A stretch of 64,000 nt of DNA from Fundidesulfovibrio magnetotacticus. GTDB taxonomy: Bacteria > Desulfobacterota > Desulfovibrionia > Desulfovibrionales > Desulfovibrionaceae. The notes under the pieces are model-generated. The model was not told the DNA's origin. It did no database searches and saw only the letters and a list, made by a program, of their open reading frames with translations. This document shows positions 50,214-62,521 of the stretch, one piece after another (position 1 is the stretch's first letter; the number at the start of each line of letters is the position of its first letter). Position numbers and translations under genes: made by a program. The stretch covers positions 1 to 64,000 of the forward strand of contig NZ_BLTE01000010.1 of NCBI RefSeq assembly GCF_013019105.1, written 5' to 3'.

Positions 50214-50702
50214 ATGGACGGCTTCATCACGTGCGAAGGAGTCCGTGTGGGCGGCGTGCCCGACGGCAAGGCGCTTGAACAGTTGGCCGCGCAAGGCGTC
50301 AGGACGCTGGTGGACGCCCGGGAGGAGGGCGAGGCGTCCGGGGAAGACGTGGCGGCCCTGGCCGCCGGACTGGGAATGACCTGCCTGCGCATGCCGATCT
50401 CCAGGCGGCGCGTGGACGTGGCGCAGATCGAGCGCTTCCGCGACTGCGTGCAGAACCCGGCCAATGCGCCGGTCTACGCCTTTTCCAAGGGTGGCAAGCG
50501 GCCGGCGGGCGTGCTGTGCTTCCTGGCCTGCGCCCGCATGGGGGATTCGGTGATCGAGGTCTTCCGCAGGGCCAAGCAGTACGGTCTGGAACTGGAGCGG
50601 GAACGGGGTCTGAAGCGTTTCATCCTCGACTTCTACTCCAGCCATCGCGGCGACATGCTCAACAATCATTTCCAAAAGCATTTCCAACATCATCCCGCGT
50701 GA
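50214..50702 (+). CDS. DUF442 phosphatase-like protein, catalytic Cys replaced
   Basis: 162 residues from ATG 50214 (GGGAAGG before). The fold matches DUF442 (beta-lactamase hydrolase-like phosphatase): VGGVPDGKALEQLAAQGVRT, LVDAREEGE. The active loop reads YAFSKGGKRPAGV where family members have a Cys-x4-Arg P-loop, so Ser replaces Cys and the protein may be a sensor or binding protein. It is 28 nt before tmcD and probably co-transcribed. Confidence 0.7.
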   Translation: MDGFITCEGVRVGGVPDGKALEQLAAQGVRTLVDAREEGEASGEDVAALAAGLGMTCLRMPISRRRVDVAQIERFRDCVQNPANAPVYAFSKGGKRPAGVLCFLACARMGDSVIEVFRRAKQYGLELERERGLKRFILDFYSSHRGDMLNNHFQKHFQHHPA

Positions 50703-50730
50703 AGCGGCACGACATCAATCCGGAGAAGCG

Positions 50731-51999
50731 ATGCTCAAATCCATGGACTACGACTGGGAGACCGGCACGCGCGTCGTGGCCGATCTCGACCAATGGCGCG
50801 AACGCCACGAGTGGGTGGAGGAGCCCTGCATCGGCGCGGACGGAGCGCAGGCTGCCGCCGTGTGCAAGGTCGAGGGCGAGGACTCCTTCACCGTGGCCAC
50901 CACGGACGGCGACTGGCCCACGCCCTTCGAGAAGATCTGGAACCTGCGGCACGCCCCGGACGGCCGCCTCACGGCCCTGGTTCAGGTGGACGGCCTGTGG
51001 ACCCTGGCCGTGGACGGGGAGCCCTGGGAGGAGAGCTTCGACTTCGCCTGGAATCCGCTCTTCGGGCAGGACGGCGGGCAGATCGGCCTGTGCGTGCAGG
51101 TGGAGGGCGAATACGGCCTGGCCGTGGACGGCACGCCCTGGGAAACTCTCTACCCCAACGCCAACAACCCCGTCATGAGCCCCACGGGCGGGCGCACCGC
51201 CGCCGCCGTGCAGACCGTTCCCCTGGGCCAGGCCGAGATCGACAAGTTCCAGTCCGGCATCTTCTCGGCCTCGGTGGACGGCGAAACCTGGGACGCCACC
51301 TTCATGAACGTCTGGGGCCTGGCCTTCAGCCCCGACGGCGCGCGCACCGCGGCCGAAGTGCGCCTGAACCTCTACGAATACTCCGTGGCCGTGGACGGCA
51401 AGCCCTGGCGCAAGAGCTTCGGCGGCGTCTGGGAACCCGTCTTCAGCCCCGACGGCAGGCGCGTGGCCGCGCCCGTGCGTCTGGCCGGCAAGTGGACGCT
51501 GGCCGTGGACGGCGAGCGCGCCTGGAACACCGACTACTACCAGCTCTGGCATCAGGTCTTCACGCCCGACGGCAAGCGCATCGCCGCCATCGTCAGCCCC
51601 TCGTTCGGCAAGTGGACCGTGGCCGTGGACGACAAACCCTGGGAGATCGCGCACGCCGTGGTGCGAGACCTCACCGTGAGCCCCGACGGCAAGCGCTTCG
51701 CCGCCGTGGCCGGAAGCCCCGGCGCGTGGACCATGCTCGTGGACGGCCAGCCCTGGAACGCCTCCTTCGAGCGCCTCTGGGCCCCGGTGTTCAGCCCGGA
51801 CGGACGGCGCGTGGCCGCCATGGCCGAAACGGACGGCAGGCGTGTGATCGTTCTGGGCGGCGCGGCCCTGGACATGGGCGCGGCGGACAGCCTGGACCCG
51901 GTGTTCTCGCCCGACGGTTCCAGGCTGCTGGTGAAGTGCCTCGACGGACGCAAGGTGATCCGCCACGTCCTCAACCTGGACGCCGTGAAACCGGCCTGA
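50731..51999 (+). CDS. tmcD: TmcD, beta-propeller subunit of Tmc complex
   Basis: 422 residues, no signal peptide, so cytoplasmic. At least seven repeats of the form WxxxVDGxPWxxxFxxVWxPVFSPDG, the TolB/WD40-like beta propeller found in TmcD. The Tmc complex of Desulfovibrio passes electrons from periplasmic hydrogenase/cytochrome c3 across the membrane. GGAGAAGCG precedes ATG. Order here is D-C-B-A. Confidence 0.82.
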   Translation: MLKSMDYDWETGTRVVADLDQWRERHEWVEEPCIGADGAQAAAVCKVEGEDSFTVATTDGDWPTPFEKIWNLRHAPDGRLTALVQVDGLWTLAVDGEPWEESFDFAWNPLFGQDGGQIGLCVQVEGEYGLAVDGTPWETLYPNANNPVMSPTGGRTAAAVQTVPLGQAEIDKFQSGIFSASVDGETWDATFMNVWGLAFSPDGARTAAEVRLNLYEYSVAVDGKPWRKSFGGVWEPVFSPDGRRVAAPVRLAGKWTLAVDGERAWNTDYYQLWHQVFTPDGKRIAAIVSPSFGKWTVAVDDKPWEIAHAVVRDLTVSPDGKRFAAVAGSPGAWTMLVDGQPWNASFERLWAPVFSPDGRRVAAMAETDGRRVIVLGGAALDMGAADSLDPVFSPDGSRLLVKCLDGRKVIRHVLNLDAVKPA

Positions 52000-52009
52000 G
52001 GAGGATTTC

Positions 52010-52669
52010 GTGAACGCGCTCTACAACTTCGTCAGCGGCCCCTTGGTCTGGATCGCCCTGGCGTTATTCGCCGGAGGTTCCGCCTGGAGGCTTTGGTCGC
52101 TGGTGCAGCTCTCGAAGAAAAAGGATATCTACGTCCACGAGTATTTCAGCTGGCCCCACGCCCTGCGCTCCATCCTGCACTGGATCGTGCCCTTCGCCAA
52201 CGAGAGCACCCGCAAGAACCCCGCCCTGACCGTGGTGGCCTTCGTGTTCCACCTGTTCCTGCTGGCGCTGCCGCTCTTCGTGATCGGCCACGTGGCCATG
52301 CTGGACAAGGCCCTGGGCCTCTCCTGGCCCACCCTGCCCGAGGGGCTGGCCGACGCCATGAGCTTCGTGGTGGTGGGCGCGTGCGTCTACTTCCTGGCGC
52401 GTCGCCTCACCGTGCCCGAGGTGAAGTTCGTCACTTCGGCCTCGGACTTCGTGATCCTGGCCCTGGCCGCCGCGCCCTTCGTTACGGGCATCCTGGCCTA
52501 CCACCAGATCGGCGGGGCGCAGTTCATGACCATCCTGCACATGCTCTCGGGCGAGGCCATGCTCGTGGCCATCCCCTTCTCGCGTCTGAGCCACATGCTC
52601 TACGCCCCGTTGACCAGGGCCTACATCGGTTCCGAGTTCGGCGCCGTGCGCCACGCCCGCGACTGGTAA
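52010..52669 (+). CDS. tmcC: TmcC, membrane cytochrome b subunit
   Basis: 219 residues from GTG 52010 with GAGGAGG before it. About five transmembrane helices (e.g. PLVWIALALFAGGSAWRLWS, FVFHLFLLALPLFVIGHVAM, SFVVVGACVYFLARRL, FVILALAAAPFVTGILAYHQ, LHMLSGEAMLVAIPF) with histidines placed for two b hemes, as in NarI/DsrM-type proteins. It links TmcA and TmcB across the membrane. Confidence 0.88.
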   Translation: MNALYNFVSGPLVWIALALFAGGSAWRLWSLVQLSKKKDIYVHEYFSWPHALRSILHWIVPFANESTRKNPALTVVAFVFHLFLLALPLFVIGHVAMLDKALGLSWPTLPEGLADAMSFVVVGACVYFLARRLTVPEVKFVTSASDFVILALAAAPFVTGILAYHQIGGAQFMTILHMLSGEAMLVAIPFSRLSHMLYAPLTRAYIGSEFGAVRHARDW

Positions 52670-52694
52670 CCGCAAGCGTCATAAGGAGAAGCGA

Positions 52695-54014
52695 ATGAGT
52701 TCCCAGCCGTACGAACTGGTGAAGGACAAAGGCCTGGACGAGGGCGTGGCCAGGCTCACCCCGGAGAAGATCGCCAAGGTGGTCGGGGCGGTTCTGGAGT
52801 CCGAGGGCGGGGCGAGGCTCAAGGCCTACGTGGACACCTGCGCCCACTGCGGCCTGTGCGCCGAGGCCTGCCACTTCTTCCATTCCCACGACCGCGACCC
52901 GCGCTACGCCCCCGTGGCCAAGGTGAAGCAGACCCTCTGGGGCATCCTGGACAAGGGCGGGGCCGTAAGCCCGGACTACATCGCCCGGGCCTCCCGCGTG
53001 GCCTATACCGAGTGCAACCTGTGCAAGCGCTGCGCCATGTACTGTCCCTTCGGCATCGACATCGCCTACGTGGTGGGCCTCATGCGCCGCATCTGCCACA
53101 AGCTGGGCGTTACGCCCCAGTACATCCAGGACACCGCCCACAGCCACTCCGCCACCATGAACCAGATGTGGGTCAAGGACGACGAGTGGATCGATTCCCT
53201 CATGTGGCAGGAGGCAGAGGCCCGCGACGAGGTGGCCGATCTGCGCATCCCCCTGGAAAAACACGGGGCGGAGATCATGTACTCGGTCATCGGGCCGGAG
53301 CCCAAGTTCCGCACCCAGCTTATCTACCAGGCCGCCGTGATCATGCACGCCGCCGGAGTGGACTGGACCATGCCCGCCACCCCGGGCTGGGACAACTCCG
53401 ACATGGCCATGTATTCCGGCGACTACGAGATCATGGGCCGCCTCAAGCGCTCCCACTTCGAGTGCGCCCAGCGCCTTGGCGTGAAGCGCATCGTCATGGG
53501 CGAGTGCGGCCACGCCTTCCGCTCCGTGCACGACGTGGGCAACCGCTGGCTGGGCTGGCGCGACGAACCCGTGCCCGTGATCCACGCCGTGCAGTTCTAC
53601 CACGAGCTCATCACCAGCGGTAAAATCATGATCGCCAAGAAGTTCCAGGAGCCCGTCACCTTCCACGACCCCTGCAACATCGCGCGCGGCATGGGCCTGC
53701 ACGAGATGGGGCGCGAGGTGGCGCGCGCGCTCTGCGAAGAGGTGGTGGAGATGACCCCCAACCGCGAGCACAACTACTGCTGCTCGGCCGGAGGCGGGGT
53801 GATCAACTGCGGCCCGCCCTTCCGCAACACCCGCGTGCACGGCAACAAGGTCAAGGCCGAGCAGCTGGCCGCCACGGGCGTGAAGACCGTGATCGCCCCC
53901 TGCCACAACTGCCACGGCGGGCTTGAGGACATCATCCACCACTACAAGCTGGACATGAAGCTCAAGTTCCTGGGCGACCTCATCTACGAATGCATGGAAA
54001 AACCCTGGAACTGA
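52695..54014 (+). CDS. tmcB: TmcB, HdrD-like iron-sulfur subunit
   Basis: 439 residues. Two [4Fe-4S] motifs: C49/C52/C55/C59 (CAHCGLCAEAC) and C107/C110/C113/C117 (CNLCKRCAMYC). The C-terminal CCG region has HDPCNIARGMGLHEMGREVA, NYCCSAGGGVINCG and IAPCHNCHGG, the site for the catalytic cluster in heterodisulfide reductase D-type proteins. Cytoplasmic side of the complex. AAGGAGAAGCG precedes ATG. Confidence 0.93.
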   Translation: MSSQPYELVKDKGLDEGVARLTPEKIAKVVGAVLESEGGARLKAYVDTCAHCGLCAEACHFFHSHDRDPRYAPVAKVKQTLWGILDKGGAVSPDYIARASRVAYTECNLCKRCAMYCPFGIDIAYVVGLMRRICHKLGVTPQYIQDTAHSHSATMNQMWVKDDEWIDSLMWQEAEARDEVADLRIPLEKHGAEIMYSVIGPEPKFRTQLIYQAAVIMHAAGVDWTMPATPGWDNSDMAMYSGDYEIMGRLKRSHFECAQRLGVKRIVMGECGHAFRSVHDVGNRWLGWRDEPVPVIHAVQFYHELITSGKIMIAKKFQEPVTFHDPCNIARGMGLHEMGREVARALCEEVVEMTPNREHNYCCSAGGGVINCGPPFRNTRVHGNKVKAEQLAATGVKTVIAPCHNCHGGLEDIIHHYKLDMKLKFLGDLIYECMEKPWN

Positions 54015-54026
54015 CCGGAGGGCATC

Positions 54027-54422
54027 ATGAACAGGAAAATCCTCACGCTCTGCCTGGCCCTTCTGGCCGTGTCGCTCCTGGCCGGAACGCTCCATTCCCA
54101 GGACGACATGAAGCAACTGGCCGACCCGGCCTTCACCAAGGCGTCCAGGCCTGCCGTGTCCTTCAGGCACGACGAGCACAACCGCAAGGCCAAGCTTGAA
54201 GACTGCAAGGCCTGCCACCACGGCTTGGGCAAAGACGGCAGGATCGACCCCAAGGCCGACTCCTCGGGCACGAAATGCTCCGACTGCCACACCGTGGCCG
54301 GAGGCGGGAAGGGCATGCCGCTCATGCGGGCCTTCCACCGCCAGTGCGGCGAATGCCACGAGGCCAAGGGGGCCGGTCCGGTGGCCTGCGGCGAATGCCA
54401 CCCGAGGAATCCAGGAAAATAG
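54027..54422 (+). CDS. tmcA: TmcA, acidic (type II) tetraheme cytochrome c3
   Basis: 131 residues: signal peptide MNRKILTLCLALLAVSLLAG then four CxxCH heme sites (CKACHH, CSDCHT, CGECHE, CGECHP) and distal histidines (FRHDEHNRK, HTVAGGG, AFHRQCG). Type II c3 cytochromes take electrons from type I c3 in the periplasm and pass them to TmcBC. Last gene of the operon. Confidence 0.93.
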   Translation: MNRKILTLCLALLAVSLLAGTLHSQDDMKQLADPAFTKASRPAVSFRHDEHNRKAKLEDCKACHHGLGKDGRIDPKADSSGTKCSDCHTVAGGGKGMPLMRAFHRQCGECHEAKGAGPVACGECHPRNPGK

Positions 54423-54445
54423 GGCTTTGCGCCCGCAAACGCCGC

Positions 54446-54475
54446 CGCGCGCCCGGAAGAGGTCCCGGGCGCGCG
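54446..54475 (+). terminator. GC-rich hairpin after tmcA
   Basis: Perfect 11-bp stem (54446-54456 with 54465-54475), 8-nt loop, no T-run. The remaining gap to 54726 contains no clear gene. Confidence 0.6.
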
Positions 54476-54726
54476 GACGGCGCGTGAAGAAAACCGGAGA
54501 ACGCGGTCCAGCCTGCGCGCCGGAGCTGCCCCGAAGGCGCGCGCACGGAAACGCGGCGATGGACGGCTCCTGTCGAGGGGGCCGTGGAACGGGCCTGGCC
54601 GTGCGTCCCGGGCGCTCATGGGATTGGCGTCTCCGGCATCCGGGCGCGCGGCCAGGGTTTCGTTTGGCCCAAACAACTCGAAAGCGCAAGGCCCGTCCTG
54701 AACAGCGGGCCCGCGGGGAGCATCCC

Positions 54727-56439
54727 ATGTCCCAGCATGTCGTCGTCATCGGGGCCGTGGCCCTGGGTCCCAAGGCCGCGGCGCGTTTCAAGCGCATGGA
54801 GCCCGGCTCCAGCGTGACCATGATCGACCGCGAGGAGCTCATCTCCTACGGCGGGTGCGGCATCCCCTACTTCGTTTCCGGCGACATCTCCGACTCCCGG
54901 GCGCTGCGCTCCACGAGCTTTCACATGGTGCGCGACGAGGCCTTCTTCCGCGACACCAAAGGCGTGGACGTGCTCACGGGCGTGGAGGCCCTGGAGATCG
55001 ACCGCTCGGCCCGGGTGGTGCACGCGCGCCGCTTGAATGACCAGACGCCCCTCAGGCTGCCCTACGACAAGCTGGTGCTCGCCATGGGCTCCACGCCGCG
55101 CAGGCTGGGCCTGCCCGGCGAGACCCTGGGGGGCGTGCGCCACGTGGCCAACCTGCACGACGCCGAACGCATCCGCGACGCCGTGGCCAAAGGCCGCGTG
55201 AAAAAGGCCGTGGTTGTGGGCGCGGGCTTCATCGGCCTGGAGATGGCCGAGGCCCTCACGGACATGTGGGGCGTGGAGACCTCCGTGGTGGAGATCGCCC
55301 CGCAGATTCTGCCGCGCGTGGTGGGGCCGGTGCTGGCGCGCATGGCGCTCCGGCATTTGCGCTCCAAGGGCGTGCGCTTCCACCTGGGCGAGAGCGTGCG
55401 CGAGTTCACTGGCAACGAGGCCGGGCGCGTGTGCGGAGTGCGCACCGACGCCTCCCGCCTGGAGGCCGACCTGGTGATCGTGGCCGCCGGGGTGATCCCC
55501 AACGCGGGCCTGGCGCGCGCGTCGGGGCTGGACGTGTCGGCGCGCGGGGGCATAGTGGTCAACGCGCGGCTCCAGACCTCTGATGCGCGCATCTATGCCG
55601 GGGGCGACTGCGTGGAACTGCGCCATCTCATCACGGGCGATCCCTTCTACCTGCCCATGGGCTCGCTGGCCAACCGCCAGGGCCGGGTGATCGGCACCAA
55701 CCTGGCGGGCGGGGCCGCGCAGTTCGAGGGGGCGCAGGGCTCCTTCGTGGTGAAGCTTTTCGACAAGACCGTAGCCGGATCCGGCCTTACGCTGGAAACG
55801 GCCCGCACCTGCGGCTTCGACGCACTGAGCGTGCTCATCGTGCAGCCCGACCGCGCGCACTTCTACCCCACCCGCGAGGCCATGACCCTGGAGCTAGTCT
55901 TTGAGCGGGGCACGCGGCGCATCCTGGGCATCTTCGGGTTCGGCTCGGCCGGGGACGCCCTGGTGGGACGTGTGGACGCCGTGGCGGCCATGCTGCGCTA
56001 CCGCCCGGTGATCGACGATCTCTCCAATCTGGAGATGGCCTACTCGCCCCCCTTCGCCTCGGCCATGGACATCGTCAACTCCCTGGGCAACCTGGCCGAC
56101 AACGTGCTGGCCGGGCGCAACGCGGTGCTGGGTCCCGACGAGTTCGAGCGCCTCTGGAACAACGGAAACGGTGAGCGCCCCTACTTCCTGGACTGCCGGG
56201 AGGAGGCCGACGCCAGGCAGCTCGTGGCGTGCGCGGGCGAACGCTGGCACAACATTCCCCAGGGGCGCATCCGCGAGCGCCTGGACGAGATCCCCCGCGA
56301 CAGGCCCGTGGTGGTGGTCTGCAACACGGGGGCGCGCAGCTACGAAGCCCTTGTGACCCTCAAGGAGTCGGGCCTGGAGGACGTGGCGAGCGTTCAGGGA
56401 GGGCTGGCCGCGCTGGGCAGTCTCGGCGCCGCGCCTTAG
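54727..56439 (+). CDS. CoA-disulfide reductase-like flavoprotein with rhodanese domain
   Basis: 570 residues from ATG 54727 (GGGAG before). FAD domain VVVIGAVALGPKAAARFKRM, redox Cys in YGGCGIPYFVSG, NAD domain VVVGAGFIGLEMAEAL, FAD-binding YAGGDCVEL, a dimerisation region, and a C-terminal rhodanese (about 470-570) with the catalytic Cys in VVVVCNTGARSYEAL. Such proteins reduce CoA disulfides or polysulfides with NAD(P)H, fitting a sulfur-metabolising host. Stand-alone gene. Confidence 0.9.
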   Translation: MSQHVVVIGAVALGPKAAARFKRMEPGSSVTMIDREELISYGGCGIPYFVSGDISDSRALRSTSFHMVRDEAFFRDTKGVDVLTGVEALEIDRSARVVHARRLNDQTPLRLPYDKLVLAMGSTPRRLGLPGETLGGVRHVANLHDAERIRDAVAKGRVKKAVVVGAGFIGLEMAEALTDMWGVETSVVEIAPQILPRVVGPVLARMALRHLRSKGVRFHLGESVREFTGNEAGRVCGVRTDASRLEADLVIVAAGVIPNAGLARASGLDVSARGGIVVNARLQTSDARIYAGGDCVELRHLITGDPFYLPMGSLANRQGRVIGTNLAGGAAQFEGAQGSFVVKLFDKTVAGSGLTLETARTCGFDALSVLIVQPDRAHFYPTREAMTLELVFERGTRRILGIFGFGSAGDALVGRVDAVAAMLRYRPVIDDLSNLEMAYSPPFASAMDIVNSLGNLADNVLAGRNAVLGPDEFERLWNNGNGERPYFLDCREEADARQLVACAGERWHNIPQGRIRERLDEIPRDRPVVVVCNTGARSYEALVTLKESGLEDVASVQGGLAALGSLGAAP

Positions 56440-56583
56440 CCGCCGGGGATCGCGCCGGGCGAGGGCCAGACGGGGCAGCCGGGACGTGACCCTTGCGACG
56501 CCGTAAGGTCCGGCGTCGCGCCTCCCGTATCCGTTGTCGGCCCGGGGCAACCACACGCCGCTCCGGGCTGGCCTCCGCCTCCC

Positions 56584-58212
56584 CTACCCCTTCCAAAAAC
56601 CCGGGGCCGCGCCGGGCAGCCGTCTCATCTCCTCCCAGCGGTCCAGCCACTTGAAGTGGAACTTCACGTCGTTGCCCGTGATGTTGCCAAGGGAAGACAT
56701 GCTCAGCACGCTGCGCACCGAAACCCCGGAGGTCTGGCGGTGCACGCAGGTCACGGTGCCGCAGTACATCACCTTCCACCCTGCCAGGCAGAGCTGGAGG
56801 TCGTGGTCGGTGTCGTCCACCTGGGAGGGGCTGTAGCGGATGTCGAAACTTGGGGCATCCTTGAGGGTGGCCACGCGCAGCAGGTGCTGGCAGCCCATGA
56901 CCACGCTCGTCTCCTTGATCACGCCGTAGAGCCCGAAATCGTACTGCTGCGAAGGCGCTCCGGGACTCACGCGGACGCCTTCGGACGTGGCGATGGACAT
57001 ATGGCGGTAGAGGTATTGCAGCATGGGGAACTCGCCGGGGAACACCACCTTGCAGCCCACGTTGCCAATCTTCGGGTCCGATTCGGCCACGGTAAGCATG
57101 TGAGCCAGCCAGTCGGGCTGGAGGTACACGTCGTCGTCGAGGAAGGCCGCGTAGTCGCAGGCCTGCACGCTGGGCAGGCCCAGGAGCCAGTTGCGCGCGG
57201 CCGGAGCGCCGATGTTCACGTGCAGGTCGATGATCTCGTAGTCGCGGTCCGCGAAGAGCGCGCGGGCCTTCTCGGCCACGGCGCGGCTGTGGTCCTTGCA
57301 GCCGTTGAGCAGCACCTTGATGGACGCCGGGCCGATGTCGCAGCCGGCGAGGCTTTGCAGGGTATCCCCCAGCATGTCGGCCTTGTTCCAGGTGTAAAGG
57401 AGGATGCAGACCTTTTTTGCGCGCACCAGGGTGTGATCGGGCTGGAAAGGCGTGCGCAGGGCCTCCATGCGCCTGGCGTAGGGCCGCTGGAGAGGGTCCA
57501 GCTTCACGGCGCGGGCGTAGTGGGCCAGGGCTTCTCCCGTGTCGCCCCGGCGGTGGAACATCTCGGCGGCCTGGCTCAGGCTGATGGGGTCGTCGGCCGC
57601 GACGGAGCGCGCGCGTTTCCAAAGGGGCCAGGCGCGTTCGACATCGCCCATGGAGGCATGGTGGTTGAAGAGTCTCCTGCTCCACAGGGGCTCCAGCACC
57701 TTGGGGCAGCGGAAGCCCTCCAGGACATCGTCGGGTTGCTCGCTCCTGTGGTGGGCCACGGTCAGCAGCATGTCGGCGAAGCGCACGGCCATGGGGTGGC
57801 GCTTGAGCACCTCCCGGCACATCTCCTGGATTTCTTCGGAATGGTACTTGATGTTCGTCTGCCTGGCCTTCTCGAAGACCTCGGGCGCGGCGTGGGTGGC
57901 GTCCAGAACCTTGACCACGGTCTCCGCGCCTGGGGCCAACCCCAGCCCGGCCGCGAGCCTGAGGATGTCCGTGTCGAAGGGGGAGAGGCTCACGGCCGCG
58001 CGCACGGCCTGGGCCAGGAGCGCGCGCGCCTGGGGAGGCAGCGTGCTCGCGCCCGCGCCCAGCATCCGGTTGATGAAGGAGATGCATTGGAGCATATCCA
58101 CCTGGAAACCGTCGATGATGGCTGCGTAGTAGCCGCAGGCGTCCTCGAAGGAGATCGCGTTGAGCTCCTCTTCGGGGTTCATCACCTGCCCGAAGGAAAG
58201 GGGGTTGGCCAT
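56584..58212 (-). CDS. Glycosyltransferase family 2 with TPR-like N-terminus
   Basis: 542 residues from ATG 58212 (GGAGCGACCC before it). The N-terminal ~270 residues are helical with a TPR-like repeat (AEMFHRRGDTGEALAHYARA, VKLDPLQRPYARRMEALRTP). The GT-A domain starts at VCILLYTWNKADMLGDTLQS and has AFLDDDVYLQPDW, with DDTDHDLQLCLAGW late. Probably glycosylates flagellin or surface polysaccharide; target unknown. Gap 56440-56583 has no gene. Confidence 0.85.
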   Translation of the reverse strand: MANPLSFGQVMNPEEELNAISFEDACGYYAAIIDGFQVDMLQCISFINRMLGAGASTLPPQARALLAQAVRAAVSLSPFDTDILRLAAGLGLAPGAETVVKVLDATHAAPEVFEKARQTNIKYHSEEIQEMCREVLKRHPMAVRFADMLLTVAHHRSEQPDDVLEGFRCPKVLEPLWSRRLFNHHASMGDVERAWPLWKRARSVAADDPISLSQAAEMFHRRGDTGEALAHYARAVKLDPLQRPYARRMEALRTPFQPDHTLVRAKKVCILLYTWNKADMLGDTLQSLAGCDIGPASIKVLLNGCKDHSRAVAEKARALFADRDYEIIDLHVNIGAPAARNWLLGLPSVQACDYAAFLDDDVYLQPDWLAHMLTVAESDPKIGNVGCKVVFPGEFPMLQYLYRHMSIATSEGVRVSPGAPSQQYDFGLYGVIKETSVVMGCQHLLRVATLKDAPSFDIRYSPSQVDDTDHDLQLCLAGWKVMYCGTVTCVHRQTSGVSVRSVLSMSSLGNITGNDVKFHFKWLDRWEEMRRLPGAAPGFWKG

Positions 58213-58282
58213 GGGTCGCTCCATGCGTGTTTGATGTTCGTGCCATGCCGCGCCGGGCGCGGGTTGTGTCCGTGTGTTCCGG

Positions 58283-61171
<2,889 letters not shown>

Positions 61172-61177
61172 GTCCTG

Positions 61178-62323
61178 TCAGGGGGCGGGTTTCGCGGCGG
61201 GTTCGGCATCGTGGAGCGTGGCCTCGGCCAGGTATTCCACGGGGATGTGAAACTGGATGCGCCGCGCGGTGTTCAGGTTGATGGCCAGCTTGTGGGGGTC
61301 CTCGAAAATCTGCGGGAGGCTGCGCGGCGCGGCACCGGCGAGGATGCGCGTGAGGGTGCGGCTGTAGAACGCGCCGCACCAGTAGAAGTCGGGCTGGGCC
61401 ATGGAGAGCAGCGCGCCCCGGCGGACTTCGAAGTCCGTGCCCATGGCGAACACGGGGATGCGCCGATCCAGGAGCGGCGCGAGGAGTTCCTGGAGGTTGT
61501 CCTCGGCCACGCCCCGGTGGGTGGTCAGGTAGAAGGCGTCCACTTCGGAGGCGAGGCGGCGGTGGCATTCCAGCACGGCGGCCTTGGAGGCCGCGAGGTC
61601 CACCCCGGAAAAGGGGGCGTGGCACTCCACGATGGCGAAGCCCTGCTGGGCGGCCAGTGGGGCGATCTGGTCCATGCCTGCGTAGGTCCTGCCCTCTGGG
61701 GTGTCCTCGAAGACCACGCCGAGGCGCTTGAAGCCCGCGAGTTTGTGGAAGAGCCTGATCTGGCGCGCGTAACGCGTGGGGTCCACCCGGGCGTGCACGT
61801 GGTCGAAGCCGGAATCCGAAGCGCTCTTGATGATGCCCGCAGACACCGGGTTGCTGGAGGAGGCCACCAGGATGGGCACGTGGTGCTCGTTGTTTGCCAG
61901 GTCCTGCCCGGCCCAGGTTCCCATGGCCAGCACGAGGTCCAGGTCGCTGGTCTTGAGGCGGCCGATGGCCGCGCGGCGCACGCCGGGGCGCACGGTCTTG
62001 TCCCATTCGGAGGACCAGAAGGCGTCCGGCGCGAAGCGCAGCCATGGGCCGGTGTCCGAGGCGGAAAGACAGGCCCATACGTCGCGGTTCGCGCGCGGCG
62101 GGTCGAAGCATTCGCCGCAGTCGGTGGGCATCCAGCCGTCCTCATGCAGGCCCTGGAGGATGGACCGGAGCACCGGGGCATAGTCCTTGTAATCGCCGCC
62201 CTGGTAGTAGCCGATGCGCCAGGGGGCTCCATCCGGTCTTCCGGCGGGTGGGGCGGGGGGGTCAAAGCCCTGGGCTGTCCCGGCTGCCAGGAAGACGAGG
62301 AACAGGAGGGCGGCGAGTTTCAT
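61178..62323 (-). CDS. ABC-type substrate-binding protein, probable sensor partner
   Basis: 381 residues from ATG 62323. Signal peptide MKLAALLFLVFLAAGTAQG. The body matches the 'ABC_sub_bind' family (WRIGYYQGGDYKDYAPVLRS, PILVASSSNPVSAGIIKSAS, FKRLGVVFEDTPEGRTYAGM). No permease or ATPase gene is near; it is coupled to the histidine kinase instead, so a periplasmic ligand sensor is likely. Divergent from the TrmO-like gene over ~200 bp. Confidence 0.85.
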   Translation of the reverse strand: MKLAALLFLVFLAAGTAQGFDPPAPPAGRPDGAPWRIGYYQGGDYKDYAPVLRSILQGLHEDGWMPTDCGECFDPPRANRDVWACLSASDTGPWLRFAPDAFWSSEWDKTVRPGVRRAAIGRLKTSDLDLVLAMGTWAGQDLANNEHHVPILVASSSNPVSAGIIKSASDSGFDHVHARVDPTRYARQIRLFHKLAGFKRLGVVFEDTPEGRTYAGMDQIAPLAAQQGFAIVECHAPFSGVDLAASKAAVLECHRRLASEVDAFYLTTHRGVAEDNLQELLAPLLDRRIPVFAMGTDFEVRRGALLSMAQPDFYWCGAFYSRTLTRILAGAAPRSLPQIFEDPHKLAINLNTARRIQFHIPVEYLAEATLHDAEPAAKPAP

Positions 62324-62521
62324 GATGGACCCTTGGACCGGCCGAAACGCGCCGGGTTGAGGCGGAAGCGTGCCGGAGAACTGATTCGGTTGCCAAGAAA
62401 ACAGATATTCGTCGTAAAGTCCACGACGCATCGCGAGCGACCAGCCGGTTGCCGTGAACGTCCGCCCGGGCTAGAGAAGGGGAAATCTGCGGGTTCCTGC
62501 CTGCTCCGCCGTGAGGTGGCC

